Source: Dipteronia dyeriana (taxonomy: Eukaryota > Streptophyta > Magnoliopsida > Sapindales > Sapindaceae). From it: DNA of 64,000 nucleotides. The stretch lies in the NCBI GenBank assembly GCA_032871835.1, contig CM065298.1, forward strand, positions 97,215,891 to 97,279,890, written 5' to 3'. Positions 32,299 to 43,354 of the stretch are shown here, one piece after another (the first letter of the stretch is position 1; each line of letters opens with the position of its first letter). The notes beneath the pieces are model-generated. The model saw only the letters and a program-made list of their open reading frames with translations. It had not been told where the DNA came from and searched no databases. The position numbers and the translations under genes are program-made.

Positions 32299-33596
32299 TG
32301 AGAGCTCGAGCTAACTATATACTTTCACATTTAAACAATGAGTTAACTGTATACTTTCACACTACTTACCTCATTGCCTGGAATACACCGTCGAACAATT
32401 TGATCAGGACAATACTTGAATAAGTACGGGTCATCCCAGTAAAAACGTTTTACCTCGGTCAAATTTTTTTTTCTGTCCTGTGCATTCCAATCGAGTGGAA
32501 TCATTCTTGTTACAAGATAATTAACAATGTCAGAGTATAAGAGTGTCAAAGTAATAAATTAACCGGTAAGACCGGGTCGAACAACATGGAGGTTGTTCAT
32601 TTATCCTTGTAGAATTAATTATCTAAATTAAATTACTAAGCTTGTTATGCAATGTAAATCAATAAAAATTAAAACTGGGGCTAAGAGATCCACTGTTAGT
32701 AATTCAAATATGATCAAATTATTAATATTTAGTCCAGATTAATGGGATGATAATCCACTCCACTGACCACTCTCTAATAGATGTGGGTAAAAGTACTCAC
32801 TGTGCTAGACAACATCTGTTTATCTACAGTGAGTCAAAACTCCACAAAGATTAGAGGGGATAAACCACTCTCTGATAGATATGGGTAAAATTACTCACTA
32901 TGCTAGACAATATATGTCTATCTACAGTGAGTCAAAAACTCCACAAATATTAGAGGGAAGAAAGTATAAAAATAATAAACTTACTAAAATTGGATCATAT
33001 TTTCCATACCAACACCTTTGGCCCTAGCTATATAAAATTACCCAGACATAATTTAACTAGAAAATAGCTATTTTATTTAAAATGAGAATTTGAGAACAAA
33101 AGAGAGATAATTTCACAAATCTAATATCAGATTTGGATTCAGAACATCAAAACTAAGGGAGAGAGGCCCCATATTTATTCAAAATACGGATGAAAATTGA
33201 CCATCGGATGAATTTAGAATGGAGCGTCCAGATTTCGCCACATTATCAGTGAACATTGACAGTGAACAGTAACCCATCTGTGAGTGAATAGTGAATAGTG
33301 AACAGTGAACAGTGAACAGTGAAATAGTCAAAATTATGAAAATGCCCTTCGTGGTTTTCTTAAGGTTTTTGACGTTCTAAATTTGAAAACAATGTTTGTT
33401 TTGCCATATGACTTCTCAATGATTCTGAATTGATCGAATTACCTCTGAAATATAAAGAAAAATACACTGATTACTACACAACACATTCATTTAAGTGAAC
33501 GAACGAAATTATGTCTAAATTGAGGAATTAATCATATTGGAAGTGTAAAATGATGATATTAACCCTTAGTAAACATACACTTTTCAGTGTTAATCA
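32299..33596 (-). repeat. 3' LTR of Athila element, unit 1
   Basis: 1298 bp, on the minus strand from TGATTAACACTG to the CA just before the AGAGT duplication. It carries runs of GTGAACA-like words (33245-33320) and two similar blocks with CTCACTGTGCTAGACAA (32800-32940). Confidence 0.85.
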
Positions 33597-33608
33597 CACC
33601 CCCCAACC

Positions 33609-35157
33609 ACCCTAGCAATTAAAGCGAAAATAGTAAAAACTCAAATTCAAATCTCTAAACTACCAAATAGACAAACTCTCCCATACCTCTTTTCTCACCC
33701 TTTGACAGCCAGTCATCAATTGAGTTATCAATCAAACTTTCTTGTGCTCAATAAAGATCAACACAATAACTATGAGATTCAATTGAAATCAAATAACATT
33801 TTCATTCCGAAATCTCACCAGGGCTTTTTCCTTAGGCAGCAATTTTATTCTTTTTTTTTTAATACAACAAAATTGGAAACAAACATTCCATCTTTAATCC
33901 ATGTAGCGAGCTTTAGGCCAATGACTCCCAAACCAGTTAGCATTAGGGCATTAAGTGTTAAAACACTTATACGGGCTTAATTACTCGGATTGCAGATGTT
34001 TTTTTTAGTACAATTCCCTTAAGCTTTCTCTTTAACTCGTGTAACGAGCTTTGGGTCGATGACTCCCAAACCAGTTGGTCTTAGGGCATTAGGTGTTAAA
34101 GCATCCCTCGAACTTAATTGCTCGAGTTAAAGAGGCTACAGAACTGCACTTTATTCTTATCCAGACTCCACCGTTTTGCACGAACACTCTATGCTTACTG
34201 AGGCATGAGGTCCGGCTACTAAGTAAGAGTTTTGGTCACAACACACAAAATTATTATTATTATTATTATTATTACTATATAAATTTTTAAACAAGACCAC
34301 CGCCTTCGGTTGTTACCCTTGAATGATGTTTCAGAATTCAATATCGCAAAATCTCAACTTACTGCACATAATCACGTGTCAATATGCGTGTGTGTCTAGA
34401 ATAGTTCGAAAAATTTCTCAATATGACTTAATGAACAAAAGGATTAGTCAATGATATCATAATGGAGAGTTTATAAATTTGAATAGTCAGAAGAGAGAAA
34501 ACAAATACACCAGAACTACAAAGCTGCGTCTCAGAAGTATCTAAAAGATCTCCTTACTCAGCCATATTTACAAAAAAAAAATGGTCAAAAGTTAGTTTTT
34601 TTTTTTTTGAAAAACAAAAGTTATTGAATCAACTATCCCCTCCCCCCAACCAGAATGAGACATTGTCCCCAATGTCTTTAGAAAGAGTTAAGGTTTAGAA
34701 GATATCACCTGAACAACTTGAAAGACAACAAAATCTTGCAAAACAACAAAAGAAATACAAAATAAAAGAAAATAAAATGCATAAAAACCATGGGACAATC
34801 ACAAACTGAGATTCAGATCAATTCTGCGTTTCTTGTTCTCTTCATCAGTGGACCAATCAATTTTGGAGGTTGAAGGATCTGGCTCATAATTGAAAGCTTG
34901 TAACTGGTCAATCAGCTCATGAGGACTTGAAGCAGAGACAAAGATAAAAAGATAATAAAAACAAAAGGATATTTACTGGTAGTGTGATTGTGGCTCACAT
35001 CTTCCTCTGGTTTTACGTCCAGAAACGGCTTCAACGCCTTCTATGGGTCGGGGATATGTTTCCCATCCAATTTTCTTATAAATTGGCAAACATGGTATTT
35101 TAAAGTCAGATTCCTAAGACTATATTGTGCATGTTCTTTTTGAAATTGTGGCAATAA
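33609..35157 (-). other. Athila untranslated 3' region, unit 1
   Basis: Non-coding, AT-rich, with a duplicated AGCGAGCTTT/GACTCCCAAACCAGTT block (33900-33960 and 34040-34100) and an ATT trinucleotide run (34250-34275) whose length differs between units. No protein motif found. Confidence 0.6.
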
Positions 35158-35592
35158 TCAGTCAATTGTCATTTGCACATATCCATTAGGATGTGCATCA
35201 AGAGTCGTTAGGATATTATCCAGTGACTCCCTACGCAAACCATGTCTAATGAATAAAATTTTATCTTCCCGATTATTAGACACCATTCCTAATGAACGAC
35301 AACGTGTGTTGCAAGTTGTACGTGCACATTTGTGACAAGTAACCCCTAACTTCTTAGCTAAACATTTTTTTGCAAGGTTACTTCTTCCAAAACCAGACAT
35401 GTAAGATATAAATGAATCAGTAGACTCACCTGCTAGATGTACCTTAGCTTCGATCAACCAACAAATTTCAACAGGAATGTTGTTTATCATCAGTAAGCGT
35501 AATCTTTCGGAACGTGCTTTGTAAATCTTTTTCAGAGCACTTTGGGGCAACGATGGAAAATGTTTTTACAGGTTTATGAAAATTTCATCCAT
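35158..35592 (-). pseudogene. Athila post-integrase ORF, Cys-rich, broken in unit 1
   Basis: A frame downstream of integrase whose intact form (144 residues) is present in unit 2. It contains IYKARSERLRLLMINNIPVE, WLIEAKVHLAGESTDSFISY and CHKCARTTCNTRC, a cluster of four cysteines spaced C-x2-C-x4-C-x3-C with a His that could bind metal. In this copy a C-to-T change (coding strand) turns the glutamine at residue 8 into TAA, leaving 130 residues from an internal Met. Function unknown; similar ORFs appear, as far as I recall, in Athila-like elements of other plants. No signal peptide or membrane segment is seen, so it does not look like an envelope protein. Confidence 0.65.
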
Positions 35593-35791
35593 GCCTTGTT
35601 TTGGGGATCAGTTATTTGGAAAACTGAATTAAACCGACTTGAATTGTCAAGGAGTACCGTTATCCGCCACTTAACCGGGGTTATATATCAAAACACACCG
35701 AGCAAAAATTGAACCTAGAAATTAATCCTGTAAAAGTTCAAAATGTAAAAGCGAACAAAAATAAAAATAATAATTGCAAACACAAATAAAG

Positions 35792-36922
35792 TCAAAAGTA
35801 AAAGATTTGTTTACTCACCTTTGAACAAGGGTCAAAAAGGACGGCATAGTCTTTTTGAAAATCTGTATTTTCTAAGAATGGTTTCACACATTGTCCATTT
35901 ACTTTAAACACATTACCATTCCTAGGATTCTCAATGTCAAGGGCACCATATGGATACACGTGTTTCACAACAAATGGACCACTCCATTTTGATTTCAGTT
36001 TACCAGGAAATAAATGAAGTCGAGAATTATAAAGCAAAATCTTTTGACCAACTTCAAATGATCTTCTTAAAATTCATCTGTCATAAAAGGTTTTAGATTT
36101 TTATTTAAGAATTTTTGCATTTTCATATGCATAATTTCTTAATTCTTCAAGTTTATTTATTTGCAACTTGCGTAATTCACCAGCATCATTTAGGCTAGAA
36201 TTGAAAGCTTTAATGGCCCAATATGCTTTTTTCTCAAGTTCAACAGGTAAGTGACAAGGTTTTCCATAAACTAAACGATAAGGAGACATACCCAAAGATG
36301 TTTTGAATGCAGTGCGGTAAGCCCAAAGTGCATCATTTAGTCTAAGAGACCAATCTTTTCGATCAGGGTTAACCGTTTTTTGCAAGATATGTTTTATCTC
36401 CCTATTTGCTAACTCAACTTGACCACTTGTTTGAGGGTGGTATGGTGTGTCAATTTTGTGTGTGACTTCATATTTCTTCGTTAAAGACTCAAAAGGTTTG
36501 TTATAAAAGTGTTTGTCTCCATCACTAATAATGGCTCGAAGGATTCCAAATCGACTCAAAAGATTTTCCTTTAAAAACTTAATCACTGTTTTGTGATCAT
36601 TATTTCGACAAGGAATTGCCTCAACCCATTTTGACACATAATCAACGGCAACTAAAATGTACAAAAATCCAAATGACGGTGGAAATGGACCCATAAAATC
36701 AATTCCCAACAATCAAATATTTCGATGACAAGAATGGGGTTTAAAGGCATCATGTTTCGCTTGGAAATGGATCCTAACTTTTGACATTTTTCACAGGTTT
36801 TACAGAATGCATGTGCGTCTTTAAACAAGGTGGGCTAATAAAATCCACACTACAAGATTTTTGCAGCCGTTATATTTGACAAAAAATGACCACCACATGC
36901 TTTAGAATGACAAAATTCAATG
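35792..36922 (-). pseudogene. Athila integrase remnant, unit 1
   Basis: From right to left: the zinc-finger start VIEFCHSKACGGHF (about 36920-36880) fused to the 5' LTR remnant, then [30 protein letters not shown] (first catalytic Asp), [15 protein letters not shown] (second) and [19 protein letters not shown] (Glu), then [20 protein letters not shown] and [16 protein letters not shown], an Athila hallmark. The C-terminal domain reads SRLHLFPGKLKSKWSGPFVV. A single-base deletion at about 36707 breaks the frame before GIDFMGPF in this copy only. Confidence 0.88.
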
Positions 36923-38229
36923 ACACTACTTACCTCATTGTCTGGAATACACCGTCAAACAATTTGATCAGGACAATACTTGAATAAGTACGGGTCATCC
37001 CAGTAAAAACGTCTTACCTCGGTCAAAAAAAAATTCGGTCCTGTGCATTCCAATCGAGTGGCATCATTCTTGTTGCAAGATAATTAACAATGTCAGAGTA
37101 TAAGAGTGTCAAAGTAATAAATTAATCGGTAAGACCGGGTCGAACCACAGAGAGGTTGTTCACTTGTCCTTGTAGAATTAATTATCTAAATTAAATTACT
37201 AAGCATGTTATAAAATGCAAATCAATTAAAATTAAAACTGAGGCTAAGGGATCCATTGTTGGTAATTCGAATATGATCCAATTATTAATATTTAGTCCAG
37301 ATTAATGAGATGATATTCCACTCCATTGATCACTCTCTAATAGATGTGGGTAAAAGTACTCACTGTGCTAGACAACATCTGTCTATCTACAGTGAGTCAA
37401 AACTCCACAAAGATTAGAGGGGATAAATCACTCTCTGATAGATATGGGTAAAAATACTCAATGTGCTAGACAATATCTATCTATCTACAGTGAGTCAAAA
37501 ACTCCACAAATATTAGAGGGGAGAAAGCATAAAAATAATAAACTTATCAAAATTGGATCATATTTTCCATACCAACAGTATCACATTTGGCCCCAGCTAT
37601 ATAAAATTACCCAGACATAATTTAACTAGAAAATAGCTATTTTATTTAAACTGAGAATTTGAGAACAAAAGAGAGAGAATTTCATAAATCTAATATCAGA
37701 TTTGGATTCAGAACATCAAAATTAAGGGGGAGAGACCCTCTATTTATACAAAATACGGATGAAAATTGACCATCGAATGAATTTAGAAAGGAGCGTCCAG
37801 ATTTTGCCACGTCATCAGTGAACAGTGACAGTGAACAGTAATCCATCCGTGAAGTGAATAGTGAACAGTAATGCATCCACGAGTGAACAGTATGCATCCG
37901 TGAGTGAACAGTGAAAGTCAACTGTGAACAGTGAAAGTCAACTGTGAACAGTGAAATAGTCAAAATTATGAAAATGCCCTTCGTAGTCTTCTTAAGGTTT
38001 TTTGACGTTGTAAACTTGAAAACGATGTTTGTTTTGCCATCTTACTTCTCCATGATTCTGAATTGATCGAATTACCTATGAAATACAAAGAAAAATACAC
38101 TGATTACTACACATCACATTCATTTAAGCGAACGAACGAAATTATGTCTAAATTGGGGAATTACTCATATTGGAAGTGTAAAATGATGATATTAACCCTT
38201 AGTAAATATACACTTTTCAGTGTTAATCA
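36923..38229 (-). repeat. 5' LTR of Athila element (inner end truncated), unit 1
   Basis: Matches 32362-33596 but stops at ACACTACTTACC where integrase sequence takes over. It carries a 20-bp tandem unit, GTGAACAGTGAAAGTCAACT, twice (37904-37943); unit 2 has three copies. Confidence 0.85.
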
Positions 38230-38234
38230 AGAGT

Positions 38235-38687
38235 CGTCACTGTCGAAGTCTTTGCGTTCCTATTTTCCCTGGGCAAGACTGGAAACTTCTGCACCATCAA
38301 TGAGGGAATCGACGGAGTCATGGCTGACTTTCGACATAATGGATTAAGGTTTGGAGGCAGATGAAAAGAGAGGGATTTTTAAAATTTAAAGTTTAAAAGA
38401 AAGCGTGAAGAAAGTGATGAATGAGTTGGGTATAAATAGAAGCGAAGGGAGCAGTGACATCGATGAAATCTTCCGTTGGATTACCTCGAATCTCGGAATA
38501 GCTTAACACAGTCGGATTGTTTCAGGAATTACACCGATCTATGCTTGCCACATCACTCGTGCAATTAATGAGAAGATTTCATCCGAGATTTTTGGTAATA
38601 ATAAAGGAGGGAAAATTTTCCGATTAAAATAGGAAATTTGACTCCAACCCCAACTCAATCACTGGTGTTCAAGTTAGAGGGGACTTC
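38235..38687 (+). other. Rest of TAT 3' region with polypurine tract, unit 1
   Basis: Continuation of the TAT region after the Athila insertion, non-coding, ending in TTAGAGGGGACTTC just before the 3' LTR. Confidence 0.7.
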
Positions 38688-39330
38688 TGTTAATAGCCAA
38701 ATTTGGCTAGGGACCCAAGAGAAATTTGCCACTCTCATGGCCCGGTTCCAAGCCCGAGATTACCCACCACAGAACCACGGGCCCTAGGGTCGAGCTTTGG
38801 AGCCACCCCAAGGAAGTGAGGGAAGGTTACCGACCTTAAGAAGCATCCAAGGTGAAGCCGAACACAAACTAATCGAGCTCTTTCCACCAAATCAAGGCTC
38901 TCCGAGGTCGAAACTACCTTTTAACCTCCCTAGGAGCTCGCCATCATCTTCAGACTTAAGTGAGAACCCATTAATCAATGGGCACATACCTTGGAATTGC
39001 TTCATTTAGCTGGGAGAAGATTTAGACCTATCTGAACAGGTAGCATGAAGCTCGCCAAGAGCCCCGTTGCCACCAATGGGTGCCCATGGGGTCATCCCAA
39101 GCTCCAAGGGATCTGGAAAGGTCAGTCTAAGCTCCTAGTACCAAAACCAGGGCACAGATTTACCTCGCCCTACAAAACAGTGAACAACATACTCGATAAC
39201 CTCCTTGAAGAATCACACCTTTATTCAAACAAGTTAGGTACGAGGTACCTACCCCGGCCACCACCTCTGTGGTAGCGGTCTTAAGGGTGTTAGCTGAAAT
39301 TTCTCACATCGAGTAAATTTTCCGTTAACA
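38688..39330 (+). repeat. 3' LTR of TAT element, unit 1
   Basis: 643 bp, TGTTA...TTAACA. Shorter than the 5' LTR because about 465 bp of its middle are deleted. The same deletion is in unit 2, so it predates the duplication. Confidence 0.88.
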
Positions 39331-39489
39331 ATAATCTTAATACCTATGCTTTGTTAATGTATGTATGTATCTATTAAAATCATTTTCGAAATCGATTTTG
39401 AAATCAAATTCAATTTCCAAATCCAATTTGAAATAAAAATCAACTACATCTCAAATACACATATGCAACCAAAATTACACAAAATAAGA
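39331..39489. other. Right flank of the TAT insertion, end of unit 1
   Basis: 159 bp of AT-rich DNA that begins with the ATAAT target duplication. It has a TTTCGAAATCGATTTTGAAA-like near-palindromic stretch and ends AAAATAAGAA at the duplication junction. Confidence 0.7.
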
Positions 39490-41268
39490 AACGGAGGATG
39501 TAGAAAAAATAAGAAACTCTTTCTTTTGTATCAGTGTACAACTCTTTCACACACAAAATTTTCTCTTTAAATCACGTATAAAAACACTTTGATCTATGTT
39601 GTAAGCGTTAGTTCACGCACAAACCAGATTGCATCTTATGAAAAAAAAAAAAAAAAACCTTCACAGCGAAAAACCATTTTCTTTCTTTCTATTTTGTGCG
39701 TTGTTATCAGGTGTACTGATTTTATATATAATATCTCAAGCAACCCTTGCAAAGATATGTATTTAAAAAGATGTTTAATACACGCACATTACACAATATG
39801 CATCACATGCAAATTGAATCATAAGGTTCTTTCTTTTGTTATCAAATATATCTCAAATATATTATTATAATTCAAACTTTTAAATTGATAACTATTGTCT
39901 TATCAATTTGTTTTTTTTTTATAAAAAAAATATATCTAATATATCTTTTAAAAAACTGATAACATATTTTGATTTTAATTTGAATTCAAACTATTTAAAT
40001 TCAAAAATCAAATATTTAATTTGATAAAATAAAATAATTATATTATCTTATTTTATTCAAAAATAAATATCAACATACACCCTCCATTTAGTGATTGATA
40101 ACATAATTAAGTAATCTAATTATTTAATTTATATAATCACCATTATCCATTAATTAAATAGTCTCATTATTCAATTAATTCCCGAATAAATTCGTGTCAC
40201 TTTCGTAACACAATTAATTGGACAATCTAATTAATTAACTGTGACCCTTGTTACCTAAATCGATCGGGCTAGCAAGGGGACCTAATGAACCCACAGTATT
40301 TTGAGCTCAAATAATCATCGGAATCATTAATTAAACTCTTTAATTAATATTCTTTGATTATTAACTCCGATGTTATTCCACTAAAAACCTGAATATGCAC
40401 TCTCTTAATTGTAGACGCTTTTACACAGACCGATACAACTCGGTGTCCATCGATACAGCTATTACATATGGTGTGATCCTTCACAGTAGTTCATAATTAG
40501 AGCTGGGTCATAATGTCCGTTATACCCCTCTAATTACATATATCCTTTAAGTACCGTTGATTCTCTAATGGACAATAAATCATATTTTCTTACGGAATTA
40601 AGAGAGCGCTCATATTGTCCAAGCCCCGAATCAACCCTTAAGGGAACTACCATCTACTTCTCACAAGAAGGAGTGGATTCCACTATTGTGTACAAACCTT
40701 CCCAGCCACAAGCCAAACTGTAATCCCAACATACGAAGTATATTGATCAGGAAATACATCCGACCTCACTCATGGTATATCAAAGACTACGATTTAACCT
40801 GTAGAAGTCGATAAGACACTCATGATTAAGATCGCCCAAATATAGCCATCATTAGTTGATATATATGAATCTTATTGGTAAACGGATCTAGGTGTGAGAT
40901 TCATATAGATCACGACCTAGTCCTATATGATCACATCATACAAGGTGCCTCCATTCTCTTATCTCATATGAATGATTCAGGATAGAATCACCGTACATTA
41001 CGGAATGGACCGCATCTATAGATTAACCACAAATAAAGTACCCAGCTTATTTGCTATCTATGGACTCTTTAGATTGCACGTCTCTTACTGTATCCATCCG
41101 TATATGACACTCATATACACAGTTCGAGATTACATCCGTCAATCTTGGATGTTAAATATATGCACAAGTTATAAAATAAACAACACAACAAGAATGAATT
41201 GAACTTTTCCTTTTATTTATTTCATAAATCCATTTACAAATTACATCTTTAGGGTATAAACCCCAATA
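39490..41268 (-). mobile_element. Truncated solo LTR at start of unit 2
   Basis: Corresponds to 16823-18598 of the solo LTR; the first 283 bp are missing because the duplication breakpoint lies inside the LTR. It ends CCCCAATA like copy 1. Confidence 0.85.
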
Positions 41269-42170
41269 GGGTTTTAGTGGTGGGAGGGGATTTCTGGGTG
41301 GGTTCCGTGGTGGGTGGTTGTTGGGATGTTCGGCTTCTGCGGCAACGATGATTCTATTGGTTTTGGTGGCAGTGTGGCGGTCTTGGAGAGGAGTTATGAG
41401 AAGAAGAGAATAGGAGAGAGAAAGAGAAGAGATAAAGTTAGGCTTTGTAATATTAATTTTTTAATTGAGAAAATACCCTTTTTTAGTCAAAAATTAAGGA
41501 GGTTTATTGTTTTTACCCAAGATTAGTAATTTTTTGTTTCTACCCAATCTTTAGTTGTGAAGACCCAAATGCCCCTCATTTATTCATTATTTGTTTTAGT
41601 TTTCATTTATTCATTACATGTTTTATTAATTATTATTTTTATTTGAAAAGTTTCTCTTCTCTCTCTCTATTTCTCTTCTCTCCTCTCTATTTGCTTTAAC
41701 GGTCAAAAAGTTTCTCTTCTCTCTCTATTTCTCTCATCTCTTCTATCTCTATTTGCCTTCACGGTCTACCATTTTTTGTCATAAATATTTTCTTCTCTTC
41801 AAATCACCGGTCTCCCATTTTCGATCTTCATTCTCTGTCACTATGGGTCTCCCATTTTTGCACCTCCGTCCTTCAATTTCTTCAATCGGCTGTCTCCCAT
41901 GTCCAAAATATAATTAGTTCAAAATTTCTTTTCAATCTCTACCATTATTGAAAATACAAAGCCATTTTTTTGTCTCTATAATTCACAAAAAATCTATATA
42001 TAGGAGATCTGAGTTGCGTTCAAATTTCAGGGATTGAGATTTATATTTCATGAATTTTTGCTTAGGTTGTTATGACGAATCGATTTTCTCCAGGTCCTTC
42101 TAGAGGTATTATTTTAATTTGTTTCATATGCAGAAGTAATGATGAATTAAGGTTAAATGAGATGGTTTAC

Positions 42171-42825
42171 TTTGGTGTGTTTAATTGATAAGACGTGGTG
42201 TATTTAATTGATTTCGCTTGGTGTGTTTAATTTTTTATCCATGGTGTATAATTTATTTTGTCCTGGTGTGTTTAAACTTTAAATTGCTTTGCCTTGTGTG
42301 TTTTATTTTGTTTATGTGGTGTGTTTAATTTGTTTGTCATGGTGTGTTTAAATTTGTTTCCGTAGTGTGTTTAATTGGTTTTCCCTGATGTGTTTTATTG
42401 GTCTGTTATGGTGTGTCTTGGTGTGTTTAAATTTGTTTCCGTAATGTGTTTAATTGATTTTCCTTGGTGTGTTTAATTGGTCTGTCATGGTGTGTTTAAT
42501 GTGGTGTGACTTTGTGTGTTTAAAATTGTTTTTGTAGTGTGTTTAATTGGTTTGCCCTGATGTGTTTAATGTGGTGTGCCTTGGTGCATTTAATTGGTCT
42601 GTCATGGTATGTTTAATTTGATGTGCCCTGGTGTGTTTCATCTAGTGTGCCCTAGTGTGTTTAATTTGGTTAGTCCATTAACATTTAATTATTTTTTCCC
42701 TCGTGTATTTAATTGTTTTTTCCTTGGTGTATTTAATTGGTTTACCTTGGTGTGTATAATTGTGTTGGCCTGTTGTGTTTAATTTGGTTTGTCCCGGTGT
42801 ATTTAATTTGGCTGGCCTGATGTGT
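42171..42825. repeat. Degenerate GGTGTGTTTAATT array, unit 2
   Basis: Copy of 19501-20155, practically identical. Confidence 0.85.
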
Positions 42826-42909
42826 TTATTACTTGCACCTTGTATAATATGTGACTGGTTTAGTAAATTGTAATCTAAAAGTGAGATTTTTATTGGTTGA
42901 AATGCATGA

Positions 42910-43104
42910 ATGGACCCAACGAAATTGGTAATCACTTATGGTGACAAATTGCATCAGGAATGCAATGTTCCGAACCCACAAACAAATCCACCACTGCACC
43001 GACATCATAAGTGCAAGTCTTGTGGGCAGGAGGGACACAACATACGGACTTGTTCAACACGACCATATGATAACCCTATGGATCCAAACAATGATGTTCA
43101 GTGA
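42910..43104 (+). CDS. CCHC zinc-knuckle exon, unit 2
   Basis: Same frame as 20240-20434, with CKSCGQEGHNIRTC followed by Ser where unit 1 has Pro (C-to-T change at 43054). As in unit 1 it is an isolated exon-like frame without a visible catalytic domain; a Mutator-like transposase C-terminus is one possibility. Confidence 0.4.
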   Translation: MDPTKLVITYGDKLHQECNVPNPQTNPPLHRHHKCKSCGQEGHNIRTCSTRPYDNPMDPNNDVQ

Positions 43105-43354
43105 GGTATGGTCCCATGTTAATTTCATATCTGAAAAGAATGTTGAATTAAATAATTTGTGTGCATATTTGAAATGTCAATTGGAATAAATTAGTTCTTT
43201 GTTTACAGCAATGTCGAGGCATGCAAATAAACCAAAGGCATTTTATGGACCCTAAAATTTAAAGAAGGATAAATTGGCTATACAGAGGGTATAACCAAAT
43301 AAGGTTGCTGATATGGTTATATTATGTTTTTCAATTTTGAAATTCCTTAGAAAG

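Larger units (their letters stand above)
32299..38229 (-). mobile_element. Athila-type gypsy element nested in TAT, unit 1
   Basis: Inserted on the minus strand in the 3' region of the TAT element with a perfect AGAGT target duplication (32294-32298 and 38230-38234). The 3' LTR is 32299-33596, preceded on the minus strand by the polypurine tract GGTTGGGGGGTG (33597-33608). The 5' LTR (36923-38229) lacks its last 60-odd bases: a deletion joins it directly to the integrase zinc finger, removing primer site, gag, protease and reverse transcriptase. What remains is integrase, an extra ORF and a long untranslated 3' region. Confidence 0.88.
24412..39330 (+). mobile_element. TAT-type Ty3/gypsy LTR retrotransposon, unit 1
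   Basis: LTRs begin TGTTA and end TTAACA (5' LTR 24412-25507, 3' LTR 38688-39330). The flanks ATAAC (24407-24411) and ATAAT (39331-39335) are a nearly intact 5-bp target duplication. TTGGGCGCCGTCTGTGGGAA just inside the 5' LTR is the primer-site context typical of TAT/Ogre elements, and AGAGGGGACTTC precedes the 3' LTR as polypurine tract. Gag, protease, reverse transcriptase, RNase H, a second RNase H and integrase follow in order (26047-31392) with many stops. An Athila element (32299-38229) sits in the region between pol and the 3' LTR. The element is complete in outline but dead. Confidence 0.9.
16823..39489. repeat. Tandem segmental duplication, unit 1 (22,667 bp)
   Basis: From AACGGAGGATGTAG at 16823 the sequence reappears at 39490 and again at 62176 in the same order and orientation. 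Unit 1 holds most of a solo LTR, the inverted repeat arrays with a zinc-knuckle exon, a 2.1-kb insertion, and a TAT gypsy element with a nested Athila element. Differences from unit 2 are sparse substitutions and small indels. Confidence 0.95.
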
